Below are positions 46,557 through 55,787 of a DNA stretch of 64,000 nt, piece after piece. The DNA lies in assembly GCA_024234975.1 (NCBI GenBank), contig JACKNH010000009.1:62001-126000 (forward strand), read 5' to 3'. Origin of the DNA: Gammaproteobacteria bacterium. GTDB lineage: Bacteria; Pseudomonadota; Gammaproteobacteria; Ga0077536. The translations under genes and the position numbers were made by a program. A model generated the notes under the pieces. That model made no database searches and was not told where the DNA came from. It saw only the letters and a program-made list of their open reading frames with translations. How positions within the stretch are numbered: the first letter of the stretch is position 1; every line of letters starts with the position of its first letter.

Positions 46557-47297
46557 TTATCGATAATAGACCAGGGACCCCAGCGAATCGCAGAACTCGC
46601 GGAACCCGTGCGACGGTGCGACCATCGGCAACAGGATCTGCGGGATGACGATGATGGCCACGGCGGTCCAGGTGGCGCCGCTGATCCGGCCGTTGCTGCG
46701 CCACTCATGCACCAGCACCGCGGCGGACATTGCGTTCATCGTCATGTAAGTGCCGAAGAACGGCACGAAGTCCAACCCCAAGCCCATCATGTACAAACGG
46801 TTGATGCCCGGCATCAGGATGCTGATCGTCGACAACAACATCAGGTTGCGATGGATTTCCGGCGTGCGCACTGACCGGATGGCCATCGCGAACAGCACAC
46901 CAAAACTCGGCGGCGCAACCAGGGATAGATACAGCAGGCCATAACCGTCATCGGACGTGGTGGGCACCGCGGTGCTGATGACGGTAATCAACAGGCCCAT
47001 GAACACCAGCGTGCCCGCCAGTGCGATTCCGAAACTCCCCAGGCTTCGATGCAGCCGAACGTTCTTCACGTTCACCAGCAGCGACTGCACCACCAGCAAT
47101 ACCATCCAGGTGAAGAAGAAGATGCCGTGGACGTGGACGATGGGTGGGGTCGGTGGCATCGTGCCGGTCGCCATGGGCTGCAGGTAGGTCATACCAAAGC
47201 CGCCGAAGACGAAGAACGTCATCAGCGCAATCATCCACAAGTGAAAGCTCGGTCGGAAACCCGTGCCGACTGCGCGGCCTGCAATTGCTTCGCTCAT
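46557..47297 (-). CDS. Multi-pass membrane protein of unknown function
   Basis: This 246-residue inner-membrane protein has about six to seven hydrophobic segments. It has His-rich contacts at membrane boundaries: VHVHGIFFFTWMVLL, LHRSLG and PEIHRNLML. The pattern resembles small bacterial proteins of the DUF2306/heme-interacting type, but I cannot assign it. ATG 47297 follows GGGGGG. It lies beside a one-heme protein gene on the same strand, 158 nt apart. Confidence 0.75.
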   Translation of the reverse strand: MSEAIAGRAVGTGFRPSFHLWMIALMTFFVFGGFGMTYLQPMATGTMPPTPPIVHVHGIFFFTWMVLLVVQSLLVNVKNVRLHRSLGSFGIALAGTLVFMGLLITVISTAVPTTSDDGYGLLYLSLVAPPSFGVLFAMAIRSVRTPEIHRNLMLLSTISILMPGINRLYMMGLGLDFVPFFGTYMTMNAMSAAVLVHEWRSNGRISGATWTAVAIIVIPQILLPMVAPSHGFREFCDSLGSLVYYR

Positions 47298-47455
47298 ATG
47301 CGCCCCCCGGTTCAATCGCAGTCTATTGCTACTGCGCGGGGTGCTCAAGGGCAGAACCAGTCGCCTTCCGCCAATGGCAAAACGCAATACCGCCTTTGCA
47401 CATCGTGGTTCGGGAAACGGCGCCCACCGGTTGCGGTAAGGCGCCGGATGCGCGG

Positions 47456-48007
47456 TCAGTCTGCCGCTGTGTCCTTCTCGAACAGATGGTACAGATGGTC
47501 ATATTCCGGATTGTGCATGATGCCTTCTGTCGGCGTCTCCGGCTTGAACGCGCCGTGACAGCCAAGGCAGGTCGTCAACAACGCGTCACCAGCACTGGTC
47601 AGCAGGTCCTTGCTCTTGTTGCGCGCGGCATCCATTGCCAGCATGGCGGCATTGGAAAGTGCCTGCGAGTAGTTCGTCCATTGTTCACTGCCCGCCCAGG
47701 TGTCATCCAACGGGCCACTGCCACCGAGGGTCAGCAGCGGTCCGGCGGCCGCCAGCTGAATTCCAAAGTACTCCACAATGCGCCATTCCTCCTCGCTGAG
47801 GTCACGCTCCAGCGCCTCGTAATCCCATATGTGGTGCGCGGAGTGATCAATCAGCGTCACCATCAGCGCATTGATGCTCACCGGCACGGCGATTTTCCGA
47901 GTGGGCGATGCGGCGTCTGCCGCTGACACCGCCGCTACTGTCGCTGCACACGCCGCTAACACCGCGGCGGATAAAATACTCTTCCACTGCCTTTGCGCCT
48001 GTTTCAT
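47456..48007 (-). CDS. Periplasmic single-heme cytochrome, cytochrome c'-like
   Basis: This 183-residue exported protein has a signal (about 1-30, ending ADAA) and one heme site near the C-terminus, CLGCH (C147-H151). The rest is helical and consistent with a four-helix bundle, as in cytochrome c' and related proteins, where the CxxCH is also C-terminal. A long C-terminal tail after the heme is unusual for cytochrome c'. It may bind gas ligands or carry electrons. It is upstream of the membrane protein gene on the same strand. Confidence 0.8.
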   Translation of the reverse strand: MKQAQRQWKSILSAAVLAACAATVAAVSAADAASPTRKIAVPVSINALMVTLIDHSAHHIWDYEALERDLSEEEWRIVEYFGIQLAAAGPLLTLGGSGPLDDTWAGSEQWTNYSQALSNAAMLAMDAARNKSKDLLTSAGDALLTTCLGCHGAFKPETPTEGIMHNPEYDHLYHLFEKDTAAD

Positions 48008-48222
48008 GTATACCCCCTCATTACAGGAATCGTGTGATGGCCGAACCCGATGGGTTCAATATCTCCGTTTCTGCCAAGGGTTTTCTGATTCGGATCACAG
48101 GATGCGAAGAAGTTGGACGTTGTCGGCTGCGGATTGAGAACTGTGGCGATTAACCGGACAATGGCGGGCAGCACCGCATGGCGACGACGGTGGCTGACAC
48201 GTCTTCGACCGTGCGCCAACAA

Positions 48223-49230
48223 TCAGTCGTCGAGGTAGCGCGAAGAAACTTCCGCGTCACAGGGGTCGCTTGAGAATTCGAGATCGGGACGGTGGTCCCA
48301 CAACATGGTGAAGGAGCCGGGTTCGGCGAGGAAGTCGGGGTCTTCGATCATCACTTCGTACTTCAGATGCAGACGGTCATCGGTCAGAGACAACCGCTCG
48401 ACCGTGTGCTTGCGTACGCCGCCGGGCACACTGGAGAAGGTGCCGGAACTGTGGGCGGTATAGCCAATGGTATCCACCACCAACGTATCGCCTTCCCAAT
48501 GACCGATGGAATGTCCCATCAATGAAGGCGCAAGGTCAGCCGGGTGCGAAGCTTGATCCAGATATACCGTGCGCGTGGCCTTGTCGCCGGAATTGTCGTG
48601 CAGGAATACCACCGTATTCTCGTGCAGTTCAATCGCGCGGACCTCGTTGATTGCAGCCAGAAACGGAATCGGCTCGATGTCGCACGCGCCGACCAGGTTA
48701 CGCGCGCTGCCGGCTTCGGTGTATTTCCAGTCTCCATAGGTCACCCGGAACACCTTGCTTGATTCGGACAGCGGTGGCGCCCAATGACCTGCAAGTGAAT
48801 CGGCCGGCACCAAATCCGGTGTAACGGTATTGCCTTGATAGAAGGGATGGACCTTGCCATCCTTGGTCGTGACGTCCAGGCCGCGCACGGTTTTGCCCTG
48901 ACCGTGACGGTTGGGATTCGCCCGCACCAGCACCGGCGTGCCCGGCGTCAACGCGTTGCGATCCAGTCCATCCACCAATGCCTGTGTGATGGCGAGACCT
49001 TCGATCTGCTGCAGCATCGTCTTGCCTTCGCTGTCACGCGTTTCAACAATGAGGTAGATGTGGGGGTTCTTCCAGTCCAGCCGGTGAACCACGCCTTCGA
49101 AGGTAATGACGCGAGTGGCGTCGAAAGCGGCCTGACTGTGATGGGCATTGACCTGCGCGGTTGCGCACAGCGCCAAGGCGCTGACAACCAACTTAAGTGG
49201 CGCTGCGAAACTATTCGGTGAACGATGCAT
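48223..49230 (-). CDS. Fused DUF6152-GxWxGDT secreted protein
   Basis: This 335-residue secreted protein joins the two domains that are separate genes elsewhere in the window. ATG 49230 gives a signal peptide ending VNA; the mature protein starts HHSQAAFD (H30, H31), with NPHIY at 55-59, the DUF6152 pattern. After a linker (about 120-160) the C-terminal domain has GHWEGDTLVVDTIGY and DRLHLKYEVMIEDPDFL, the GxW pattern. A TTG 18 codons upstream is a weaker start. The gene is on the same strand as the IlvD-type operon but begins 68 nt after its stop. The fusion supports a physical or functional link of the two families. Biochemical role unknown. Confidence 0.87.
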   Translation of the reverse strand: MHRSPNSFAAPLKLVVSALALCATAQVNAHHSQAAFDATRVITFEGVVHRLDWKNPHIYLIVETRDSEGKTMLQQIEGLAITQALVDGLDRNALTPGTPVLVRANPNRHGQGKTVRGLDVTTKDGKVHPFYQGNTVTPDLVPADSLAGHWAPPLSESSKVFRVTYGDWKYTEAGSARNLVGACDIEPIPFLAAINEVRAIELHENTVVFLHDNSGDKATRTVYLDQASHPADLAPSLMGHSIGHWEGDTLVVDTIGYTAHSSGTFSSVPGGVRKHTVERLSLTDDRLHLKYEVMIEDPDFLAEPGSFTMLWDHRPDLEFSSDPCDAEVSSRYLDD

Positions 49231-49298
49231 TGCAGCCGTGGCCCCCTCTGCCTTCACTGCGTTTGAAATCAAATTCGGAATCAACCTTGATGGAATGA

Positions 49299-50954
49299 TT
49301 ACCTGTCCAACGGCAACAACACGCCACCCGTCGACATGTCATGCACATCCTGGCGGAAGGATTTCAGGTAGCCCTCAGCCGGAACGACAAACCCCGGCGC
49401 CGGCCTGGCTGCAAGTTCCTCCGGCGCGACGTCGATATCGATACTGCGGCGTTCCACGCTGATGGATATCTGGTCGCCATCGCGGACCTTGCCGATCGGG
49501 CCACCGGTCGCCGCTTCGGGTGAGACCTCGGCGACAGTCAGACCTTTCAGACACAGCCCGGACAACTGGCCGTCCGTGACAAATGCCGTGGTCTTGGCCA
49601 GACCCGCCGCGTCGAGCGCGAACAATACCTGGCTCGCGCCGCCACCCATGGCCGGCCCGCCCTTCAACCCCTGGTTACGGCAGACGACGACATGTCCGGC
49701 GTGCACCCCGCCTTCTTCAATTGCCTTCATGCAATCGGTCACCGTCTCGAACACACGTGCAGGGCCGGAAAACTCTTCCGGCCGCGATCCATCGCGGATA
49801 CCCAGGCGTACCACTGCGGTCTGCGCAAAGCTGCCACGCAGTATGGCGATGGACGGCCCGATGCTGATCGGATCATCCAGGGCATGAATCACATCCGGCC
49901 CCGGAATGTCGTAGCCCGCGAGATTCTCTGCCAATGTCTTGCCGGTGCAGGTCATCACACTGGTGTCGATGCGGCTTGCCAGACGCTTGAGTACTGCGCG
50001 TGCGCCGCCAGCGTCTTCGAACTGTTCTATCCGTACTTCACCGCTGGGCCTGACCGCTGACAATACAGGCACATCGCCCATCTCGTCCCAGATCCGGAAA
50101 ATGTCGATGTCGGTCTGCGCTTCAATCGCGACCGCTTGCAGATGTTTGATGGCGTTGATCGACCCAGACACCGCGAGCACGGTTGCAACGGCATTGCGGA
50201 ACGCGCCTTCGGTCAAAATCGTGCGCGGCTTGAGATCCTCATTGACCATTTCGACGATGCGACGGGCGGCGTCGCGCGCGTTCTGCTGCATCTTGGGGCT
50301 GTTACCACGCACCGGCGCATGTCCGGGCAGACACATGCCCAGCGCCTCGACCACACAGTGCATGGTGTTGGCGGTGGCCATACCGGCACACACGCCTGGC
50401 CCCATGATGGCGTTTTCGGCCATCGCCGCCACCGGGAACTTCGGTTTGGCGCCGAAGCGTTCACCTACCGCGCCTGACCAGACGTCTTCAACATCCACCG
50501 GCTTGCCGTCGATTTCCCCCGCCTGCTGATAGCCGCCAATCACGAGGATGGTCGGGATGTTCAGCCGTGCCGCGGCCATCAGGTGTCCGGGAGGAGTCTT
50601 GTCGCAACTGGTCAGACAGATCATGCCGTCCAGCAATGCTGCTTCCACCTGCACTTCAATATCGTTGGCGATGATGTCGCGCCCGGCGAGGATGTACGAA
50701 CCCTGCCTTGCCGCACCGGTGATGAAGTCGGATGGCGCCGCCGTACGCACTTCGAACGCCACGCCGCCCGCCTTGCGAATCTCCTCCTTCACCATCTTGG
50801 CAATGCTGTCGAGATGGGCATAGCAGATAGCAAGTTCTGACGAGCTGTTGACGATCGCTATCTTCGGCTTCTGCATATCCTCCGGCGACAATCCAAGTGC
50901 ACGCCAGTTGGCACGGCGTCCGGGGGTATTCGCGCCGAGGCTGCGTAAGGTCAT
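49299..50954 (-). CDS. IlvD/Edd family dehydratase
   Basis: This 551-residue cytoplasmic enzyme is in the dihydroxy-acid/6-phosphogluconate/sugar acid dehydratase family. The three Fe-S cluster Cys are at C44 (NSSSELAIC), C117 (SCDKTPPG) and C189 (GPGVCAGM), spaced 73 and 72 as in IlvD. TDGQLSG carries the catalytic Ser. It overlaps the MFS gene by 4 nt and shares an operon with an FAD oxidoreductase, so a catabolic sugar or aldonic acid substrate is more likely than valine/isoleucine synthesis. Metal cluster type ([2Fe-2S] or [4Fe-4S]) cannot be told. Confidence 0.92.
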   Translation of the reverse strand: MTLRSLGANTPGRRANWRALGLSPEDMQKPKIAIVNSSSELAICYAHLDSIAKMVKEEIRKAGGVAFEVRTAAPSDFITGAARQGSYILAGRDIIANDIEVQVEAALLDGMICLTSCDKTPPGHLMAAARLNIPTILVIGGYQQAGEIDGKPVDVEDVWSGAVGERFGAKPKFPVAAMAENAIMGPGVCAGMATANTMHCVVEALGMCLPGHAPVRGNSPKMQQNARDAARRIVEMVNEDLKPRTILTEGAFRNAVATVLAVSGSINAIKHLQAVAIEAQTDIDIFRIWDEMGDVPVLSAVRPSGEVRIEQFEDAGGARAVLKRLASRIDTSVMTCTGKTLAENLAGYDIPGPDVIHALDDPISIGPSIAILRGSFAQTAVVRLGIRDGSRPEEFSGPARVFETVTDCMKAIEEGGVHAGHVVVCRNQGLKGGPAMGGGASQVLFALDAAGLAKTTAFVTDGQLSGLCLKGLTVAEVSPEAATGGPIGKVRDGDQISISVERRSIDIDVAPEELAARPAPGFVVPAEGYLKSFRQDVHDMSTGGVLLPLDR

Positions 50955-52342
50955 GCGGTTTGCTCCCTGGTGATGGTTGTTGGCTGCGCACTGTTGCCGG
51001 ACAGCCGTTTGGCGAAGTGTGCGAGCAGCACGATACAGGCAATGGCGCCGGCGAGGCCGGCAGCGGAAAACAGGTAACCGTCCAACACGGCCATCCGGTC
51101 ACCGAGAAAATAGCGGGCGCCGACCAGCGGTGCGGCGACCGAAGCAAACTTGGCCATGAAGCTCGCGCAGCCGCCACCGGTGGCGCGTACGGTGCTCGGG
51201 TAATAGATGCTGGTCATGGAAATGATGGCGGAATGGCCGGCGCCGATCATGATCATGCCGAGCAGGATCACCGGCACAAATGCCGAGGTCTGATCCACCA
51301 GGCCCGAACCAATCAGCAGCAGCGTCGGAATGCCAATCAAGGGCGCGACCATAATCCACAACGGCCCCCGCTTCTCGGTGAACATCAACAACACCACGCC
51401 ACCCAAAGCCCCAAGCAGTCCGCCGGCGGAATTGATCCACGATGCGTTCACGACGCTGATGCCGAGAGTCTCCAGAAACAATACGCTGTAGGCGGATTTC
51501 AGAAACATCACGAACGAAGAACAGAAGTAAGCCGCCCAGATCAACGGGGTGATGAACGACAACGGCCCGCGGAACAATGCGATGAACTTGGCCAATGGAT
51601 CCTGCTTGGCGCCGACCCTCGACTCGTCCGACACAATGAAAGCGCTATAGCGTGACGTATCGATAGCCGGATCGAACCGTCGCACCAGCGGCGCAATCTG
51701 CGCAGCAGGTTTGCCCTTGGCCGCCATCCAGCGCATGGATTCCGGCAGTGTGAAATAGAGCAGCACCGCCAGCAGCATGGTCACCGCGCCGCAGAAGAAG
51801 TACACCATCGGCCAACCGAATCCCGGCGCCAGGAAATTGGTGATGGGACCGGCGACCGAACTGCCGACGCTGAATCCCAACATGACGATGGTGACGGAAG
51901 TCGCCCGCATCGATTTCGGCATGGCTTCGATGTTCAGCGACCAGGCCGGCGCCAGCAGACCACCTACCGCCAATCCGCCAACAAAACGCGCGACGATGAG
52001 CAGGTCGGGCGTATGCGCGAAACCAGTGACAAAGGTCAGAATTGCGCTCAACACAGTACAGATGAGTATCACCGGGCGCCGCCCGATGAGGTCGGCGATG
52101 TATGACCCCAGCAATGACCCGATCATCTGACCGAGAAACGCCGCCGCGCTGACGTTACCCATCACTTCGCGGGTCAGATTCATGTCGTCACGGATGTACG
52201 GCAGCGTGAACGCCATCAACAGAAAGTCCATGCCGTCGAAGAATGTCACTACACAGGAGAGGAACAGAATCCGCCGGTGAAACGGCGTGAATTTCAGGTT
52301 CTGCAGGAATACGGCAATATCGAAAGTGGATTCGGTCTGCAC
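50951..52342 (-). CDS. MFS permease, AAHS/metabolite:H+ symporter-like
   Basis: This 463-residue inner-membrane transporter has about twelve transmembrane segments and the loop motif GSYIADLIGRRPV. The early FFDGMDFLLMAFTLP resembles the aromatic acid/H+ symporter and sialate/metabolite branches. Translation starts at GTG 52342 after GGAAAGA. Its stop overlaps the IlvD-type start by 4 nt. It probably imports the substrate acted on by the dehydratase and the FAD oxidoreductase. Confidence 0.9.
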   Translation of the reverse strand: MQTESTFDIAVFLQNLKFTPFHRRILFLSCVVTFFDGMDFLLMAFTLPYIRDDMNLTREVMGNVSAAAFLGQMIGSLLGSYIADLIGRRPVILICTVLSAILTFVTGFAHTPDLLIVARFVGGLAVGGLLAPAWSLNIEAMPKSMRATSVTIVMLGFSVGSSVAGPITNFLAPGFGWPMVYFFCGAVTMLLAVLLYFTLPESMRWMAAKGKPAAQIAPLVRRFDPAIDTSRYSAFIVSDESRVGAKQDPLAKFIALFRGPLSFITPLIWAAYFCSSFVMFLKSAYSVLFLETLGISVVNASWINSAGGLLGALGGVVLLMFTEKRGPLWIMVAPLIGIPTLLLIGSGLVDQTSAFVPVILLGMIMIGAGHSAIISMTSIYYPSTVRATGGGCASFMAKFASVAAPLVGARYFLGDRMAVLDGYLFSAAGLAGAIACIVLLAHFAKRLSGNSAQPTTITREQTA

Positions 52343-52483
52343 GTGGGTCTTTCCGAACGCTGTCTGGTCAGCCAGCCGGCAGTATAACAGCGGTGCGCTG
52401 GCTCGCAGCGTGAATCAGGAGCGTGCCGCGCGTGGCATGCAATACACGCGGCACGTATCGATTCTCATATCGATGTATCGAGC

Positions 52484-53935
52484 TCAGCCGGCCGATTTCT
52501 TCGGCGCATCCATCACCGAGGTCCAGTGGATGGAAGAGGTCTGCAATGCCGTAGCGTTGTCTACCGCGCTATTGGCATCCAATGCGCCGGTCTTGCCCGC
52601 GGGGCGATCGACAATCGCGCCGTTCTTGCGCAACTTGTCCTGCAATTCATCAATGGCAACGGCGCGTGGCGCAACATTACGCTGCACGGCAACAGCAGCC
52701 GCGACACCGGCGGCATGGCCCATCGCCCAGCATTCCGGAATCTCACGCAGTGCAGCATGCGAACCGGTGTCGGCGGAAAGGTTGCGGCCAGCGGCCAGCA
52801 GTCCATCCATGTTGCGCGGCACCAGACTGCCGTACGGAATCTGCAACGTGGGGAACTGCGCGGTCAGGCCAGGACACAAGCCGATGCTGTCGCTGTAGGT
52901 GCCGTCCTTGCGCCAGTGGTCGATAGTGATACGCGTGGTGCCGGTGAGGCGGCGTGCGTGACGGGTTCCGATCTGTTGCGCGGTATCCATCACCCAGGCG
53001 CGCTCAAAGCCGGGCACATGTGCGCGGTAGAACGCCAGCCCTTTCACCATCACATCCCGCGAGGCAAATTCCACTGCGGTGAGGTCGGCCACCTTCAATG
53101 CTGAATAGCCCGCCATGCGCGGGGTCATGAACAAGGCTTCGCTGTCATGCGGCGTCGGATGGCCTTGCAACGCGATACCTTCATCCATCGCGCGCTTCTG
53201 CATCTCGGCGTGGCCCTTGGGATTCAACATGCGGAAATCGAGGTAGCGCCGCATGTCGACATTGCCGAGGCGGAAAGCCGTGGTCAGCCGTGCGTGCGCA
53301 CTGTTGGCATCGAAGTCATCGTCGTATGCGGCTTGTGCTTGCGCGAAGATATCGCCATCGCCCGTGCAATCCACCACGACCTTGGCGAGCACGGCAAAAC
53401 GCCCTTCCTTGCTTTCGAAAATCACCCCGCGCACCGCGCCGTCCTCCACCAGCGTGGACACCACCCAGCAATGCAGCAACGTGGTGACACCGGCTTCGCG
53501 CACGATGTCGTTGGTAACGAACTTGAGAATTTCCGGATCCAGCGTTGGCGACCACTGCACGACACCGCCCATGGCCGAGGTGCGCACGGCCCAATAGGCG
53601 ACGGCGACCGGATCTCGCGAACCCCACAATTCACGCGGCGGTCCGAGCGTCACTTCCGGTCCACAGCGATCAACGAGTTCCTGGCCGATACCGCCAATCA
53701 GCAGGTTGCCGTCCCAATCGGCCATGCGATCAATCCAGAACACCAGGCCACCGGTCGACAGTCCGCCCAGATGGCCGAAACGTTCCAGCAGCACGACATC
53801 AGCACCTTCACGCGCGGCCGCGACCGCGGCGGCGGTGCCGGCGGGACCACTGCCCACCACCAGCACATCGCACGTGCCGTAGACCGGAATCTGGCGTTCC
53901 GGCTCGCGAATACTCTGGCCGTTGCCTGCCTGCAT
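52484..53935 (-). CDS. FAD-dependent oxidoreductase (FAD_oxidored/FixC-like)
   Basis: This 483-residue cytoplasmic flavoprotein has the dinucleotide motif VVGSGPAGTAAA (GxGxxG at 28-33) and LLERFGHLGGLST, the second FAD contact of this family. ATG 53935 follows AAGGAG. It is first in a three-gene run with the MFS permease (142 nt downstream) and the IlvD-type dehydratase. The substrate is unknown; it could oxidise a polyol, sugar or hydroxy acid ahead of dehydration. Confidence 0.88.
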   Translation of the reverse strand: MQAGNGQSIREPERQIPVYGTCDVLVVGSGPAGTAAAVAAAREGADVVLLERFGHLGGLSTGGLVFWIDRMADWDGNLLIGGIGQELVDRCGPEVTLGPPRELWGSRDPVAVAYWAVRTSAMGGVVQWSPTLDPEILKFVTNDIVREAGVTTLLHCWVVSTLVEDGAVRGVIFESKEGRFAVLAKVVVDCTGDGDIFAQAQAAYDDDFDANSAHARLTTAFRLGNVDMRRYLDFRMLNPKGHAEMQKRAMDEGIALQGHPTPHDSEALFMTPRMAGYSALKVADLTAVEFASRDVMVKGLAFYRAHVPGFERAWVMDTAQQIGTRHARRLTGTTRITIDHWRKDGTYSDSIGLCPGLTAQFPTLQIPYGSLVPRNMDGLLAAGRNLSADTGSHAALREIPECWAMGHAAGVAAAVAVQRNVAPRAVAIDELQDKLRKNGAIVDRPAGKTGALDANSAVDNATALQTSSIHWTSVMDAPKKSAG

Positions 53936-54211
53936 GGTGGTGCTCCTTCAAAATCGAATTCAGCGCAAGTCTAATTAGGCGTCCGTCACGATGCCAGCAC
54001 GGAACACCGACACTTGCGTCGGAAACAGGTTTTACCAATCATCAGACAACTTGTACCATCTCGCCACAGGTGCGATGACGGGCAGGTGACGACGCCCGCG
54101 ACCAGCGTCACCGCACGTTGTCTTGCCCGCCTGCATTTTGCGCTTTGCAGCAGGACCTGTTGGTGCCATCGGCAGCGGGTGCTTACGATCACTTTCAAGG
54201 GGAAACCATCC

Positions 54212-55738
54212 ATGAAGTTCAACCGCCTGGTATTGGCCATCAGCCTTGGCACGGCAGCAGGTGCCGTTCACGCCGCGGACCGCGATTGTGCCGCGCTGGC
54301 TCGCTATGACGACGGCCGACATGACGTGAAGATCGACGAAGCCAGGCATTACGACAGCCGTGAGGTTCAGACCCCCTTCGGCCCGCCGCAGAACCTGCCC
54401 GCGCATTGCCATATCGCCGGCAGCTTCGAGCACCGTACCGGCGCCGACGGCAAACCCTACGCCATCGGCTTCGCGATCAACCTGCCGGACAACTGGAACG
54501 GCCGTTACCTGTTTCAAGGCGGTGGCGGATTGAACGGTGTGGTGCGAGAACCTACCGGCTCCCAGGCATCCGGCACCGAATCCGCCCTCGCCCGCGGTTT
54601 CGCCGTCGTCAGCAACGACACCGGCCATGTCGCCAGCGGCTTTGACGCCAGCTTCATGAAGGATCAGCAGGCCATGCTGAACTTCCAGTACCAGGCCAAC
54701 GCCAAGGTCGTCGATCTGACGCGGCCGATGGTCGAGCGGTACTACGGCAACTCACCACACCACAGTTATTTCGTCGGCTGCTCCACCGGTGGCCGTGAAG
54801 GCATGGTGATGGCGCAGCGTTTCCCCCAACTGTTCGACGGCATCGTGTCGGGGGCACCCGCCATGCGTACCGGCGTCAGCAATCTCGCCTTGCGCTGGAT
54901 CAGCAACCAGCTGAGCAAGGCGGTCAGCAATGCGCGCGATCCGTTCACGCCAGAGGAAGAGAAGATCGTCATGGATGGGCTGCTCGCCCGCTGCGACGCG
55001 CTCGATGGTCAGGCCGATGGACTCATCTTCAACCGCACGCAATGCGATTTCGATCCGCACCAGGTGTCGTGCTCGGTCAAAGGCGGCAACCAATGCCTGG
55101 CCGATGCCAAGGCCGATGCGCTGGCCAAGGCGATGTCAGGTCCGGTCACCGCGGGCGGGCAGGAAGTTTACGTGTCGTTTCCCTGGGATACGGGCATCGA
55201 TGACACTGCCGGCCTGCCCGGGCTGCTGCTGGCCGGTGGCAGTCCGCCGGAAGGCGGCAATGGCGCGGATCTGGGTCAGCAGAACGTAGACGCCGAGTTC
55301 TTTGTCGCCTCCAGTCTGGAGGAAGCGCTGGGCACTACCGGGACCTCGTACAACGTCAGCAGCTTCGTTGGCAAAGGCGGCAAGCATATTTTCTATCATG
55401 GTGAGAGCGACGCCTGGTTCTCCGCCAATGAAACGGTGCGTTACATGGGTGAGATGGGCAAGACCAATGCCTGGCTCGCGCCGGCGGGCAGTTACAGCCG
55501 TCTGTATCTGGTGCCCGGCATGGCGCACTGCGCTGGGGGCGACAAAACGCCGGACTCGTTCGATCTGCTGAGCCCTCTGGTGCAATGGGTGGAGGATGAC
55601 AGAGCGCCGACCGGCGTGGTGGCCACCGGACGCAGCATGAACGGTGCGAGCCGACCGCTATGCCCGTACCCGCAATACGCGCATTTCAACGGTGGTGACC
55701 CAGCGAAGGCTGAGAGTTACGTCTGTCGCCAACCTTGA
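54212..55738 (+). CDS. Secreted tannase/feruloyl esterase-family hydrolase
   Basis: This 508-residue secreted alpha/beta hydrolase has a signal (about 1-21, ending VHAAD) and the family CS-D-HC triad: C190-S191 in GCSTGG, D400 in GESDAW and H439-C440 in MAHCAGG. WNGRYLFQGGGG and SNDTGH complete the family core. ATG 54212 follows AAGGGGA. It is divergent from the FAD-MFS-IlvD operon, with 276 nt between starts. An ester of an aromatic acid is the probable substrate. It is distinct in sequence from the paralog at 35406. Confidence 0.92.
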   Translation: MKFNRLVLAISLGTAAGAVHAADRDCAALARYDDGRHDVKIDEARHYDSREVQTPFGPPQNLPAHCHIAGSFEHRTGADGKPYAIGFAINLPDNWNGRYLFQGGGGLNGVVREPTGSQASGTESALARGFAVVSNDTGHVASGFDASFMKDQQAMLNFQYQANAKVVDLTRPMVERYYGNSPHHSYFVGCSTGGREGMVMAQRFPQLFDGIVSGAPAMRTGVSNLALRWISNQLSKAVSNARDPFTPEEEKIVMDGLLARCDALDGQADGLIFNRTQCDFDPHQVSCSVKGGNQCLADAKADALAKAMSGPVTAGGQEVYVSFPWDTGIDDTAGLPGLLLAGGSPPEGGNGADLGQQNVDAEFFVASSLEEALGTTGTSYNVSSFVGKGGKHIFYHGESDAWFSANETVRYMGEMGKTNAWLAPAGSYSRLYLVPGMAHCAGGDKTPDSFDLLSPLVQWVEDDRAPTGVVATGRSMNGASRPLCPYPQYAHFNGGDPAKAESYVCRQP

Positions 55739-55758
55739 GAATCGTTGACGACGAATGA

Positions 55759-55787
55759 GAGCGAGGCCGCGGCAACGCGGCCCGCTC
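55759..55787. terminator. Bidirectional terminator hairpin
   Basis: GAGCG(A)GGCCGCG pairs with CGCGGCCCGCTC around a GCAA tetraloop, a 12-bp stem with one bulged A. It lies between convergent stops and overlaps the stop codon of the minus-strand gene by two bases. Confidence 0.75.

Noticed and set aside
48034..48153. A 38-codon plus-strand open frame beginning MAEPDGFN
   Set aside because: Too short, no partner and it lies between two well-supported minus-strand genes; retained only as a possibility.
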